From NCBI GenBank assembly GCA_034336665.1, contig CM067576.1, forward strand, positions 18,328,658-18,392,657: a stretch of DNA of 64,000 bases. The letters are read 5' to 3'. Position 1 is the stretch's first letter. Each line of letters starts with the position of its first letter. Below are positions 1-10,059 of this stretch, one piece after another. Under the pieces are notes generated by a model. That model saw only the letters and a program-made list of their open reading frames with translations. It did no database searches and had not been told where the DNA came from. The stretch comes from Luscinia megarhynchos. Taxonomy: Eukaryota > Chordata > Aves > Passeriformes > Turdidae. The translations under genes and the position numbers were made by a program.

Positions 1-899
1 ATGCCTGTTGGTCCATTGCTCTGAGCTCCATTGCTAATGCCTGTTGATCCATGGCTCTGGGTTTCATTGCTAACGCCTGTTGAACCATTGCTAAGGGTTA
101 CATGGCTAATGCCTATTAATCCATTGCTCTGGGCTCCATGGATAATGCCTGTTGATCCATGGCTCAGCGCTCCATTGCTAATGCCTGTTGATCCATTGTA
201 CTGGGCTCCATTTTTAATGCCTATTAATCCATTGCACTGGTCTCCATTGCTAATGCCTGTTGATCCATTCCTCTGCGCTACATTGCTAGATCCTGCCCAT
301 CGTTTGCTCTGAGCTCCGTTGGTAATTCCATCCCATCAATTGCACTGGGCTCCATAGCTCATGCCTGCCCATCCATTCCTCTAGGCACCACTGCTACTGC
401 GTGCTGATCCATTGCTCTTGGCTCCATTGCTAATTCCTGCCCATCCATTGTTCTAAGCTCCATTACTAATGCCTGTTGATCCATTGCTCTCCGCTCCATT
501 GCTAAAGCCTGCCCATCCATTGCTGTGGGCTCCAGTACTAATGCCTGTTGATCCATTGCTCTAGGCTCCATTGTTAATGCCTACCCATCCATTGCTCTAG
601 GCTCCCTTGCTACTGCCTGTTGATCCATTGCTCTGAGCTCCATTGCTAATGCCAGCCTATCCATTACTCTGGGCTCCATTGCTAATGCTTGCCAATATAT
701 TGCTCTGGTCTTCATTGCTAATGCTTGCCCATCCTTTGATCTGGGCTCCATTGCTAATGCCTGAGCATCAATTCCTCTGGCTCCAATGCTAATGACTACC
801 GATCCCTTGCTCTGGGCTCCTTTGCTAATGCTTGTCCATAAATTTCTGTAGGCTCTATTGCTAATGCCTGCCCATCCTTTTCTCTGGGTTCCATTCCCA
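1..899 (-). repeat. 36-bp tandem repeat (25 units) in ERV pro region
   Basis: Twenty-five head-to-tail units fill this stretch. All are exactly 36 bp except the one at 757-791, which is 35 bp. The plus-strand unit begins like ATGCCTGTTGATCC and ends like GCTCCATTGCTA. On the minus strand it encodes a 12-residue motif resembling MEPRAMDGQALA. Two variants are mixed, one with CCTGTTGATCC (DQQ) and one with CCTGCCCATCC (DGQ). The dUTPase reading frame at 1363-796 runs directly into the first units and stops in the unit at 792-827. The 1-bp loss in 757-791 then shifts the frame of the remainder. The array reaches the left window edge, so its true length is unknown. It is not a CRISPR array, because there are no spacers. 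Confidence 0.9.
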
Positions 900-1363
900 A
901 TACCACCCCAGGACAGGGGTGCTGAAAAGCAACAGGCCTAACTGGTTTTCCACCCGATAATGGTAAAGTAAACGTTACTTGAGGGGTTCCTGTTGACCCA
1001 AAACCTCCATCCCCCCTTTGCATGTTCCCTTGATTAGGAATCTTAACTTCAAAAGGAATCACCTTTGACAATCTAGTGCCTTCTGGAATGTGAATAGGAG
1101 GTGTTAGAGTCTGTACCGTAATTCCAGTATGGCCAGTATAATCTGCATCCATTAGTCCAGGCAAAACAAAAATCCCTTTCTTTGAAGTGGATGATCTCGC
1201 TATCAGCAGAGCACTGAGTCCGTAACCTAAAGGTCTATTTGCTGTTGATGGAACAACTTGCACATCAGTGTTCTGCAGGGTTACTTCTATTGCGGTTGCC
1301 AGATCCACTCTGGTGCTCCCTGCTGTTGCTGGCTGGAGGATGGTTGTAGGGGAACACTTGTGT
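796..1363 (-). pseudogene. ERV pro fragment with dUTPase domain
   Basis: This is a betaretrovirus-type dUTPase segment, the domain normally found at the start of pro, which hydrolyses dUTP. Recognisable motifs in order are a motif I-like VDLATA near 1308-1291, ARSS (motif II), GLMDADYTG (motif III), GTRLSKVIPFE (motif IV region) and RGDGGFGSTG (motif V, glycine-rich phosphate loop, 1017-988). The domain is open from the TGA at 1366-1368 down to the TAG at 796-798. It sits in the same frame as the upstream gag, not in a shifted frame as in typical betaretroviruses. Its C-terminus runs into the 36-bp repeat, and no protease DTG motif is visible in the window. It is a fragment of a dead provirus; whether the dUTPase fold alone could be expressed is unknown. 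Confidence 0.85.
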
Positions 1364-1365
1364 TT

Positions 1366-3489
1366 TCACGCGATTCCCCCTCGCGCTTGGCTTCTCGTTT
1401 CCCAGTGGGGTTCCGTCCTTCTTACGTCGAGACATTCGCTGGCTCTGTGCCCGTACTTGTCACATCTGAGGCAAACTCCTGGGAATCCAGTAGGTGGCGC
1501 TGGCGCTTTACTTTTCTTTACGATCTTGAGTTGGCACTGCGCCTGAACGTGACCTAGGCGGCCACACTTGAAGCATCTTTGACCAGCATCACCCTTTTTC
1601 TGTCGGACCAACGGTTTTAAGGCAATTATCCTTGCCTCTCCCAGGTAAATTGCCTTTTCTTCAGAAGTCCCGACTCTAGAACAGGTGTCTATCATGTCCA
1701 CTAAGGTGGCTGTTAGCAGCAAGGTCTGCAAAATTCTTTTACACGCAGGACTAGCAGCCAATTGCATTCCCAGTGCACCCTTAACTTCTGGGGACATCCT
1801 TGGAACTCGATCAAGGGCATTTCTGAGACGATCTAAGAAATTCATAAAAAGTTCTTTGGGGTCTTGTCTAATAGATGTATAGGATGGTGTCAGAAGCCCC
1901 ATATTTGGAACAATGTGAAATGCCTCCCACGCTAACTTTTGCGACTGCTGCAAAATAGCTGTATGCAAACGCACCTGAGCCTGTGGGTCCATGAAAGGCC
2001 CTTTCCCCAGCATCATATCTGGGGTGGCAAACTGTCGGGAATCTCCCTGAGGGAGAGCAAGATTTTCAGTCACGGCAGCTTCCACCCATTTTTCCCATTC
2101 CACCTGCCAAAATAACTACTGGGTGGGCTTTAGAAAAGTTTCCGCCAGCTTTTTGCAATCAAACGGAACCATCAAGACACTAGCAAAGATGTGATCGAGC
2201 AAAGTTTGCACGTAAGGATTAGTTAGACCTTATTGCACCACTGCTTTCTGCCCCCCACGAATAACTTTCCAGTTCAATCCTACCCACTGACGCTGCTTCG
2301 GGTTACCAGGGGCTGTTATTGCCAGCAAAGCTCAAGGGATGAACTCGCCCTCTACCAATGCATCTCGTATTATGCCGTGCCATTGCCGGGCGGGATTAGA
2401 CCTGTCATCAACTGCAGAGCAACTAGGTGATTTAGGATCAGGGCTGTCCCGACACCGCTCTGAACTTTGATTGTCATCTCGCTGCTGCGCACGCCCCGAA
2501 CTACTAGAGTGAATCGGGGGATCAGAGAAGCTGTGCATACCTGGGTATTGATCTGCGCTAACAGCCCTTCTTTCGGGACTACTTTCTCTCAAGAATCTAA
2601 CTCAGTGGTCTTCGCTGGCACTGCGCTCCACGGTATCGGCATCGCGATGTGCAATTATTGCAGCAGAGCCACTGCTCCTCCTTGCCTCTGCCATCAAAAG
2701 CGGTCAGGTTTTCTCTCTTTCTCTAATCTGCTGATCAACTAGGGCTCTTAATTCGGCTAACTGCCTCTCCCGCTTCTGGCGCTGCTCCTCATCAGAGCAG
2801 CGCGACCGATCTGCCTGCAAGACCCCGCTATCAACCTCAGAGTGCTGCCGCTTGAGTTCTGGGGAATCAGTCGGTGATGGTGGCAACGGGGGTAACACTT
2901 GTCCTCCTAGGGCTATTGTTAACTCCTCTGGGGACACCACGGGACAATCGGTGGATGCGCCCGGAGCCACTGGGGACAAAGAAGCATCTATCTCCATTTT
3001 CTCTGGTTCTGACACAGGCTGCAAAACTGCGCTGCCTTCACCTGCAACTTCCCATGGAACCTGCTGTTCTGATACAGGGGCTGCCGATGGTAAGGACGGA
3101 ATAATTGTTTCTTCCCCCCAAAAAAACCTTTGCGCGAATGCTGGGAAAACTGCTGCAGAATCGCCCAACTCTAATTCTGCTTCTGCACTCGCGGCGACTG
3201 TCCTCTCTGCCTTTAATTGCTTTAATGCTGTAATAACTACCTTCCAAACTGTGCTAAGTCCTCTGGAGTCTCATGTACTATCGCTCACGGCATCCCAGAG
3301 ATTCTCACCCAGCCTTTCCCACTCAAGGATATCAAAAACACTTCTAGAAGTAGCGAAAAATCCTTTCTCCTGTCCCCATCTCAGTAACTTTTTCAGACCT
3401 TCTAGGTCATGTTTAACTGCTGTCGTGGAGAGGATGCGCTGGAGGACGTTTAATGTTGCCTGCTCTTCTTTAGATAATGCCTCTCCCAT
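1366..3489 (-). pseudogene. gag: ERV gag, betaretrovirus-like, degraded by stops
   Basis: This is the Gag polyprotein of an endogenous retrovirus, read right to left. The likely start is the ATG at 3489-3487 (MGEALS, with glycine 2 suitable for myristoylation). A matrix-like helical segment follows to 3271, then a proline- and acid-rich linker (about 3168-2605), capsid (from about 2400; major-homology-like IRQDPKELF near 1872-1846), and two CCHC zinc knuckles at 1575-1534 (CFKCGRLGHVQAQC) and 1473-1432 (CLRCDKYGHRASEC). One frame is kept across all 2.1 kb, with no frameshift seen. It is interrupted at 3271, 2704, 2602, 2332, 2230 and 2116 and ends at TGA 1366. Five of these seven stops are TGA, which fits decay of CGA or TGG codons. 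It cannot make full-length Gag. Confidence 0.88.
1432..1575 (-). other. Paired CCHC zinc knuckles of ERV nucleocapsid
   Basis: Two C-X2-C-X4-H-X4-C motifs lie 20 residues apart at 1575-1534 and 1473-1432, separated by a lysine- and proline-rich linker. All eight metal ligands are present. In retroviruses this pair binds and packages genomic RNA. It marks the nucleocapsid end of gag and separates this element from foamy-like retroelements without knuckles. Confidence 0.92.
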
Positions 3490-4060
3490 CCCTCCAGCCC
3501 TAACTGCTAACCTGTTATCATAGTTTTTCGCTGAGTAGCACACGCTTTTCTCTCAGAGCTCTTCTCAGGAACTTCTTCGTCTTGCGCTCCTGCCGGCTTT
3601 ATTTCGATCTGCTCTTCAGCATCTCCTCTCTCTCCCATATTCTTCGGGTTCTCTTCAGAGTCGCGCTCCAACCTCCACTGCTGAGGGATCTCTGGGGCTT
3701 TTCCTCCTCCTCCATCCACCCATGTCTTAGGAATGAAAAATCCTGGTTTGGGAAAAAAACCAAGAAGAAAATGCCTTGGAATGGGGGTTCCTCCTTGCCC
3801 AAGTTCATATCAGGAAGACAGTGAGCATCTTGTGTCTGTAAAAACCTCACAAACACCTAGACTCAGCCCAAAAACCCTTCAAACATCACGACACGGATCA
3901 AAAACTCCCCAAAAAGCAAGATTCCGCCAAAACCTCCTACAAAAATATAATTATTCAGGCAGCGTAAAAAAACAAAGCACCAACATTTAGCCCAATAAAG
4001 CAAAGAAACACAAAGATTCACCACTGCAAAAATCAGGGATTATCCTCTCTGGTCACCTGC
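3490..4060 (-). other. Presumed ERV 5' leader and diverged satellite-like DNA
   Basis: On the minus strand this lies upstream of the gag ATG, where a leader, primer-binding site and 5' LTR are expected. I could not identify a primer-binding site or LTR ends. From about 3835 to 4020 the plus strand resembles a diverged reverse-complement copy of the satellite that fills 36-64 kb: compare ACCTAGACTCAGCCC with satellite ACCTAAACTCGGCC, and AAGAAACACA-type stretches. That resemblance was judged by eye and is weak. Confidence 0.35.
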
Positions 4061-4795
4061 TGCATGTGGGGGAGTGCAACGCTCGGGGGTGGGGGAGAAG
4101 GCTGCAGATACATAGAGGGGGGGAACCTTGTGGTATTTCCCGTTTCTGCTCCTCCTCCTCCTCCTGTGTTCCCACTTTTCCTCACACTCCTCTTTCTTCT
4201 ACTATTCCTCCTTCTCCTGCACAATCACACCTTCTCCAGTGGGCATCATTGGAACAGTTTTGTTCTTCAACTCTTGTTCTACTTCCCTTCTTCTCCTGCT
4301 GCCCCCAGGCCCAGCACCCACTGCCGGCTCCCTCTTCCCCCCAAACCCACAGCATCCTAGCGGAGGGGCAGGGATGGAGCTGGGGCTGTTCGGGCTGGGG
4401 AAGCGCTGGGCTCTCGGCCGCTCCCGCCCGCGCTCGGTCCCCACTGCAGCTGCTCCCGCCACGACAGCGCGGGAGGCCCCGGCCTTGGCGCTGCCCACCT
4501 CCCCAAATTCCCCTCGCGGGGGGCGCTGGGACCTGGGGCGCTGCGCAGGTGGGGTCCTGGTGGCGAACACTGGGAGCTGCGGCTCTGCCTGGACACTGCT
4601 GAGTCATCAGCACCGCTGGCTCTCATTGGCTGAGCGCTGCCCGAGGGGAGGGGCTACACCAAGTGGGCACCCTGCTCCGGGGGGGAAATGGCCCGAAAAC
4701 GGGGAATCCCCAAGGAAGGAAGAACAGGAATGTGTCTTTACAAACAGATGCGGAGAATCCGCTTGGAGATAGGGCCAAGCACGTGTACATACGGA
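4061..4795. other. GC-rich, CpG-containing block; no gene supported
   Basis: A TCC-rich stretch (4145-4300) grades into CpG-rich DNA (4375-4690) with an ATTGG (inverted CCAAT) near 4625 and G-runs near 4650-4690. It sits just upstream of the plus-strand gammaretrovirus-like remnant, so it could be that element's LTR or leader, or a host CpG island. Long open frames exist on both strands but are typical of GC-rich DNA and show no family resemblance. I saw no LTR ends or primer-binding site. Confidence 0.4.
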
Positions 4796-4915
4796 AGTGA
4801 CACAGAAAATGTTATTAATTGACCACAGAGACTGCTGCTCAGCCAAGGTCCTGCTAAATTCATGAACTCCCAGAAGAAAATGAGGACTTACGAGAGCCAT
4901 GAATATCGTTAGCTA
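4796..4915 (+). repeat. ERV-derived segment repeated in inverse at 10728-10826
   Basis: About 110 bp here matches the reverse complement of 10728-10826. Shared landmarks are CAGAAAATGTTA, then ACTGCTGCTCAGCCAAG, then a related AGAGCC-containing tail, with small indels. The segment lies 5' of late-gag-like sequence in the plus-strand provirus, so both copies are probably pieces of the same retroviral family in opposite orientation. Confidence 0.6.
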
Positions 4916-5278
4916 TATAGAAGCGGGGTGCATATTATGGGCCGGCAGTCGTACCCGGCCCCCAGGAGGCTGCGGGACGCCCCGGCCGCTGCCCGGCCCC
5001 GTGGAGCTGCCGGCCCTGCCCGCCGGGGGGAGGCGCGTTTGGACACTGCGGCAGGACAGGGAGCGGCTCTGGGATACGGGCTGGGGAGGGCAGGAGAGCA
5101 CAGGGACCAGGAGCAAGGAACGGCTGGGACATGTGTATGGGACGTGGAAGGATGGAGATCATATTTTAAGCATTTTGTTTGGGTAAATTGAAGAAAAGAA
5201 TGATTTTGCAGAAAGCTCAGCAGCTGTCAGACGATGAGCACCCCCAGGCACTGAGGAGGGCTGGAGGAGGGGCAGAAG

Positions 5279-5527
5279 ATGTCCCCGGAGCAGTTGGTCG
5301 GAAAGGCACAGGAGGTGAATGCAAGAAGGGTTGAGGAAAAGGCCAAGGTGAAGGCAAAGGCCATGGCAGAGTTTCTACAGCCCCTGAGGGATGAACCCCA
5401 GGGCCCAGGGAGGCCTCAGCACCCAGGGGACAGGTTTGAACTGCAGGAATTTTTATTTGCTCCTAGTTGCGATTGTAATTTACTGGGAAGGCATTTGGGA
5501 ATTTGGGAATACCAATTAATTTTGTAA
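5279..5527 (+). pseudogene. ERV late gag / protease-end remnant (gammaretrovirus-like)
   Basis: The 5' part reads SPEQLVGKAQEVNARR followed by a lysine-, glutamate- and alanine-rich stretch. This resembles the charged helix after the capsid of gammaretrovirus-type Gag, where VFNNRE-like motifs occur. The 3' part (about 5455-5495) contains CDCNLLGRHLG, resembling the LLGRDLL motif near the end of gammaretroviral protease. The junction is compressed: the zinc knuckle and the protease active site are not visible, so an internal deletion is likely. The placement directly 5' of RT-like sequence supports the reading. Confidence 0.5.
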
Positions 5528-5649
5528 AATGTGATATAGGGGCTAGTTCTGTTGTGCCTTTGTGTCAAATGTCTGGCAAGGCTTATGCTGAACAGCTCCT
5601 GGAAAATGTGGAAAACGAGATATGGAGCCTCTCCAAAGTACTTTGACAC

Positions 5650-6390
5650 AAACAGGACAAGTGGTATCTAAAAGCAATACCCGATTCCAAGGGAGAGAAG
5701 GAAAGGCTCACAGCCAGTTTTTGAGTCTCTCTTAGAGGCAGGGCTTTTGGAGCCCGGGATCTCTCCCTATAATGCTCCTATTCTGCCAGTCAAGAAATCA
5801 GATGGAATCGATAGAATGGTGCAGGACCTAAGAATAATAAATGATATTATTAAACCCAGGCATCCCACAGTCTCAGATCCTTACACCATCCTGAACCAGG
5901 TTCCCTCCTCATACTGCCACCATTCAGTACTTGATGTAAAGCTGCTTTCTGGGGATGCCCACTCACACAGCGTGGGAAACTGTATTTTGCCTTGGAGTGG
6001 GAAAAAGAGGTAGAAGGGAAAATGGTAAAGACATGGACGGTCCTTCTGCAGGGATGCACAGAAGCACCAGTCTTATTGGGGCAAGCCTTGCAGAAAATAT
6101 CACAAGAATTTTCCCCTCCCCCAGGGACTGGGTTAATGTAGGATGTGGGTGACTTGCTCCAATCAGGAGGACAAGAAGAAATGATAGAAGAAGCCTCTGG
6201 GAAATGGCTGAATGCTCAGGCTAAAAAGTATCTTCCAGTATTTGAAAAAAAAGCGCAAACGGTGGAGAAAAAGGTTAAATATTAGGGAAATATTTTGTCT
6301 GAATTTTGTGGTGTATTGACCCAGAGGAGGTCCAGGAAATCTCAGAAGTAACATTACCCAGCACTAAAATGGAGCAGGGACAATTCTGAG
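5650..6390 (+). pseudogene. pol: ERV reverse transcriptase fragment (gammaretrovirus-like)
   Basis: This is a reverse transcriptase remnant. Frame-by-frame reading gives the N-terminal fingers motif SPYNAPILPVKKSDG with VQDLRIINDI after it (5755-5850), then the start of the SVLDVK catalytic block at about 5926-5943. A deletion removes the region after it. Reading resumes with WTVLLQGCTEAPVLLGQAL (6035-6091), corresponding to the LPQGF..SP motif. The catalytic YxDD box is reduced to DVGDLLQSG near 6140-6166, so one catalytic aspartate is lost. A VKY-G-ILSE block follows at about 6270-6300. Stops and frameshifts occur throughout. The closest family is gammaretroviral or epsilon-like pol, distinct from the betaretrovirus-like provirus at 1-3489. 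It has no enzymatic potential. Confidence 0.8.
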
Positions 6391-7230
6391 GATTAATAGG
6401 CAATAGCTTGACCTGGATTGAGGACTCTCTGTTTTAGCCAGAACACTGTATGACTTATTTAACCCACATAGACACAACATTATGCAATGGACATGCAAAA
6501 CTTCAGAAAATGAAATAAAACCAAAATGATCGGTTCCCCCGTCATGGCTCTTCTAGACTCAGAAAAGAAATTTTAAGTGTCTGTGGATATTAAACAGTGC
6601 CATGAGAAAGGAATTCTTGTGTTAAAATGTTTAACCCACTGTTCAGAGTGGCCTCACTGTCTGCAAAATTATATAGCCACAGCTTTAATGGGACCTGAGG
6701 CCCAAAAAATGAAGGCAGGAGGATCTCCTGTTGCTCAAGTCTGGAACCAAGTTAAAGCTTTCATAATCAAAAGAGCCTCTACATGGATGAGAAGGGCTCG
6801 GTTATTACACAATGAAACTTGTTCGATGGCACATGAGGTTTTAGAATTGAGGACAGGGGAAGGGTTTAACCCAGCCTCCTGTTTGAACAGCCTGCACAGG
6901 GGGCTGGGAACAAACCCATGGCTGCATTCAAGTGACAGAGCTCCAGAGCCAGGCTGGGAGAGATTGATGACACATTCCCTGGCCACAGGGATAAAATGTA
7001 TCTATGAATGAGTCTTCAAGGGCAGGAGAAGGGAAAAGAGTTCCAAGACACGCTCTGATTAAGGAAAGGGAATTACAGCAAGCACAGGTTACAGCCCACA
7101 TGGTCAGCTCAACCGGTGGAGTTGTGTGTGCTTGGAAGAGCCTGGCACTGAAATGCCCTGAGCAGGAAGGCTCAAATATCTTCTGGGGACAGCATGGCAG
7201 CTAACAGAGTGGTAAAAGCTATTCTGACAT
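6391..7230 (+). pseudogene. pol: ERV connection / RNase H remnant
   Basis: This continues the plus-strand pol. Between 6577 and 7011 one frame stays open and resembles the connection region of gammaretroviral pol: HCSEWPHCLQNYIATAL (an AAxxWPxCLRAIAAT-like block), GSPVAQVWNQVKAF and STWMRRARLLHNE. Further on, ALIKERELQQAQ near 7038-7073 recalls the WKERGLL segment of RNase H, but the catalytic DEDD residues cannot be assigned. Spacing is shorter than in intact pol, so internal deletions are likely. Confidence 0.65.
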
Positions 7231-7269
7231 CTTCAGCAATCACTGATCACTTATTAAGGTGTTTATAAA

Positions 7270-7900
7270 ACAAGTAACTCCAAGATAAGGGAATGTGGAA
7301 ACAACAGACTCAGATGGGGAACTCATTTTAGAGGAAAGATCCTTCAGGGGGTTATAGCTGCTTTAGGAATACAATGGGACCCCCACAAGCCCTGGCACCC
7401 TCAGATCCCAGGTCAGCTAGAAAGAATGAATGGGGAAATAAAGAAACTCCTTTGGAAGCAGGTGATAGAAACCAAGATGTCACAGATACAGCTTTTGCCA
7501 TTGGCAAGAATAAGAGCCAGACACAGAGCAGATATTCAATTATGCCCCTTGGAATTGGTGTTTGGAATTCTTTACCCTGGAAATTCTCCACCTAGGGGGG
7601 GGTGGAGATAAGGGATGTACATTTCAAACAGTCTGTGGCCACAATCCTGTCTAATGGGAAATCTCTCCCACAGGAAGCTGGGCTGACACAGAGCCTGCCT
7701 TGGCACTTTGCCCTTTTCAACATCCAACCAGGACATCGGGTCCGGCCTAAAGGAGTGCAGAGAGGCACCACTGGTGGCCAAGTGCCGTGGCCCATTCCAA
7801 GTGTCCCTGAGCACAGAAACAGCCCCAGCAAAGCTCAGCACGGGGGGACCCCTCACCCTGGCCTCAGGGGCTCTCAAGTCCTGCAGATGTGCACTTCCCG
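7270..7900 (+). pseudogene. pol: ERV integrase fragment (gammaretrovirus-like)
   Basis: This is the catalytic-core and C-terminal portion of integrase. A TDSDG segment followed, after a frame change, by GTHFRGKILQGV (about 7305-7350) matches the S-D-x-GTHF motif around the second catalytic aspartate. It continues into WHPQIPGQLERMNGEIKKLL (7398-7455), with glutamate in the QxERMN helix that normally carries the third catalytic residue. PLELVFGILYP (7543-7575) matches the TPYEILYG block. After that, FNIQPGHRV (about 7714-7740) and GPFQVSLSTETA (7791-7826) fit the C-terminal domain. The N-terminal zinc domain is not seen. The left arm of the large inverted repeat begins inside this domain at about 7768. 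Confidence 0.78.
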
Positions 7901-8860
7901 GCTGCAGCAGCAGCACGGGAGGCCCCACTGAGCCTGCACTGAAGGCAACGCAGCAGCAGCCAGGGCTCCACATCGGGGGAAGCCCCTGGGCCTGCCCACA
8001 CATCCTTGCTCAAATCCTCTGCCTGGGCACCCTCCTTTGGCACCTCCAGCCACTGGGGCCAATCCTTGCTGCCACTGCTGCAGCTTGGCTGCTTTCTGTG
8101 CCTGCACTTCCACAGCTGCTGGGGAACACAACGGCAAAATTCCACTCTGGCTCCCAATTACACTCACACACAGGGTGAGGCATGATGAGAAAATCACAGG
8201 AAAAAACAAAAAAAGGCTGCTTTTGGAAAATATATCTAGTTTAAATTTTTGAAGAACCTTATTTCTCTACTCAGGCTTGATTTGCCTTGTTTTTGGGAAA
8301 AGAAATTATAATAGTTTTTTTAAAGAGATGTTACACCACAGAAAAAAAATGAGGTGAACATCTCAAGACTGGGAATGGCCCAAAAGATCCCCATAAGATA
8401 ACAACCATTAACAAAACATCAACGACCATCAGCAAACATCAAGGAACACCCACCCCAGACACTGTCCCTGGGAACAATTGGAGACAACTGATATAGAAAA
8501 AGATGAGAAGGAAATCCAGGAGTGGGTCCTAATTAACAGCAGAGGAGAAATCCGGGTCTGATAGGAGAGGAAATATTAAGAACTACACAACTTGGAAGTA
8601 ATGAACAATAAAGGAAGGGATTTCAATGGGTTCAGACTGTATAAAGTTAAGGAAAAATCCAGTAAAACTTCACATACCATTGAATGATTGTCTCTGCACA
8701 CAGGGGCGATGAGTGGATGAAATTATTTCTGTCACACAGCTTGGCCAGAATCAAATAATTCCTTGACCCTCTAACACAAAAGTTATCAAGTTAAAAGCAG
8801 ATTGTGATGGGGGCCATATCTGAGTCATCCAATGACCACTCTGGAAGTGAAGCATCAGCT
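7768..8860 (+). repeat. Left outer arm of large inverted repeat (1.1 kb)
   Basis: This is the reverse complement of 11450-12541, with matches along the whole length. Landmarks include the GGCCAAGTGCCGTGG block at the outer end and CCAATGACCACTCTGGAAG near the inner end (8828-8846). The arm begins within the integrase C-terminal sequence and continues into the region where env and a 3' LTR would be expected, although no env motif or clear LTR boundary is seen. The stretch 7980-8115 could encode a leucine- and alanine-rich segment, but its frame is not conserved between arms. Confidence 0.88.
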
Positions 8861-8895
8861 TCCTCTGTGCCCCTAACGTTGAGCCAAGATTTGTC

Positions 8896-9490
8896 CTGGT
8901 TTAGGACAAATTCACGGGAGATATCTCGCAAAGGAGTCCCCTAGGAAAATAAAACCCCCAGAACTCCTTCCCTCCCACTACCGGGTTCGGGAAGAACTTC
9001 CTCCGAGGGAAAAAGTGGAAAAACTTGTTTATTTTAACAAAACACTTCCCAACACCAGGAAAGAACAATCCCCCAGATGACTAAAAAGCGTTTCACCAAG
9101 GTGAGCGAGGATGGAGCGAGCTCAGTCAGTCCCTGACTGGGAAGGGTGCAAAGCTTCTGTGGCAGGCTTCCAGACGCAGTCTCTGATGTTCAGATCCTCC
9201 GTGCCCCGGAGCACGGTGCAGATCTTCGGGATGAGGGAAGAAGGGAGAGAAAAGGGAGCAGCTGGGGGCAGGAGAAGCTGGGGCAAAAGCTAGGGGGAAA
9301 AGCGGCAGCCAAAGCGGCAAAGCAGCGCAAAAGCAGCAGCAGCAGGCTAGCAGCAGCTAAAGCAGCAGGCAGCAGCAGCCCCAGCAGCCGGCCCCGCCGG
9401 GCGGGGACGGCAGCAGCTCGCAGTGCAGACAGAGGTGGGGAGCGGGTGGCAGGGAGAGGAGTAGTCATAGCACTGACCCCAGGACACAGG
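8896..9490 (+). mobile_element. Probable ERV LTR-like segment
   Basis: It begins with TGTCCTGGTTTAGGACAAA, a form common at the 5' end of avian retroviral LTRs (from memory of such families). It continues with AGATATCTCGCAAAGGAGTCCC, an A-rich tract, and an AGC-rich region (9315-9385) preceding GC-rich promoter-like DNA. No target-site duplication or 3' CA end was located, so the right boundary is arbitrary. It lies between the left outer and left inner arms of the palindrome and has no counterpart on the right side. Confidence 0.4.
9315..9385 (+). repeat. AGC/GCA-rich imperfect trinucleotide repeat
   Basis: AGCAGCAGC runs are interspersed with AAAGCAG. The stretch lies at the 5' edge of the CpG-rich core of the first palindrome. 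It would give alanine- or serine-rich peptides if translated, but there is no evidence for that. Confidence 0.7.
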
Positions 9491-9790
9491 CCCAGCTGGG
9501 AGCGCTCCCTCAGGCGAGGAGAGAAACTGCGGAGTCGCGGGTAAAGGCATGAAAAGTGCGTCCCGTGTGCAGAGCCCGCCCTGCGCTGCGATTGGCTGAT
9601 TGTGCTGTCACTTCTAGGTGTCCGCGCTGATTGGGCAAAACTGGGACAAGCCCGGTCCCGGTGCTGCCCCCAGATCAACCCTGGCGCAGCAAAGGCGCCA
9701 TTGGTGGACCGTTTGTGCGGACCTGGGAGCGGCGGCAGCGGCCGGAGCCCAGTGAGGCGGCGGCGGAGATCGGAGGTGGACCCAGCGCAG
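9490..9790 (+). repeat. Left inner arm: CpG-rich promoter-like block
   Basis: This is homologous to the reverse complement of 10060-10320. Shared landmarks in order are the CAGCTGGGAGCGCTCC-like start, CCCGTGTGCAGAGCC, CGATTGGCTGATT (an inverted CCAAT box), GCGCTGATTGGGC (a second one) and GGCGGCAGCGGCCGGAGCCC. The arms are imperfect, with many substitutions and an indel near 9670-9710. The combination of CCAAT boxes and dense CpG suggests a promoter or an LTR U3/R region, with transcription pointing toward the palindrome centre near 9.93 kb. Confidence 0.75.
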
Positions 9791-10059
9791 CACCCATGGG
9801 ACGGGGCAGCCACCTCAGTGCTACCCACAGGAATTGGGACGAGCCAGCGCTGCTCCGGCAGCGGCTCCGGCAGCGGCTCCTGCCTTGACCCCAGCAGGAA
9901 GGAGATCGCGGGCAGCCGTTCCCGCAGCGCCCTCAGCCCAGGGGGAACACGGGTCGGGCACGACAAAACGAACCCGCCAGAGCCCTCTGCCGCCCCCTCC
10001 GCCCGCAGCGAGCCCCGAGCCCCCGCAGAACCGAGCGCGGCTCCCACGTGCGCTGGGGC

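Noticed and set aside
1..899. CRISPR-like array of 36-bp repeats
   Set aside because: Units are contiguous with no spacers and vary in sequence, and they continue a retroviral frame in eukaryotic DNA.
2852..3523. 223-codon plus-strand frame
   Set aside because: It is antisense to the gag linker and matrix, and the minus strand carries the recognisable retroviral motifs.
4128..4772. 214-codon plus-strand frame in GC-rich DNA
   Set aside because: Open frames on four reading frames at once, no recognisable domain and no splice context.
6577..7011. 144-codon open frame as a possible independent gene
   Set aside because: Its motifs match the connection region of retroviral pol in the correct position between RT and integrase remnants, so it is just an unbroken piece of the provirus.
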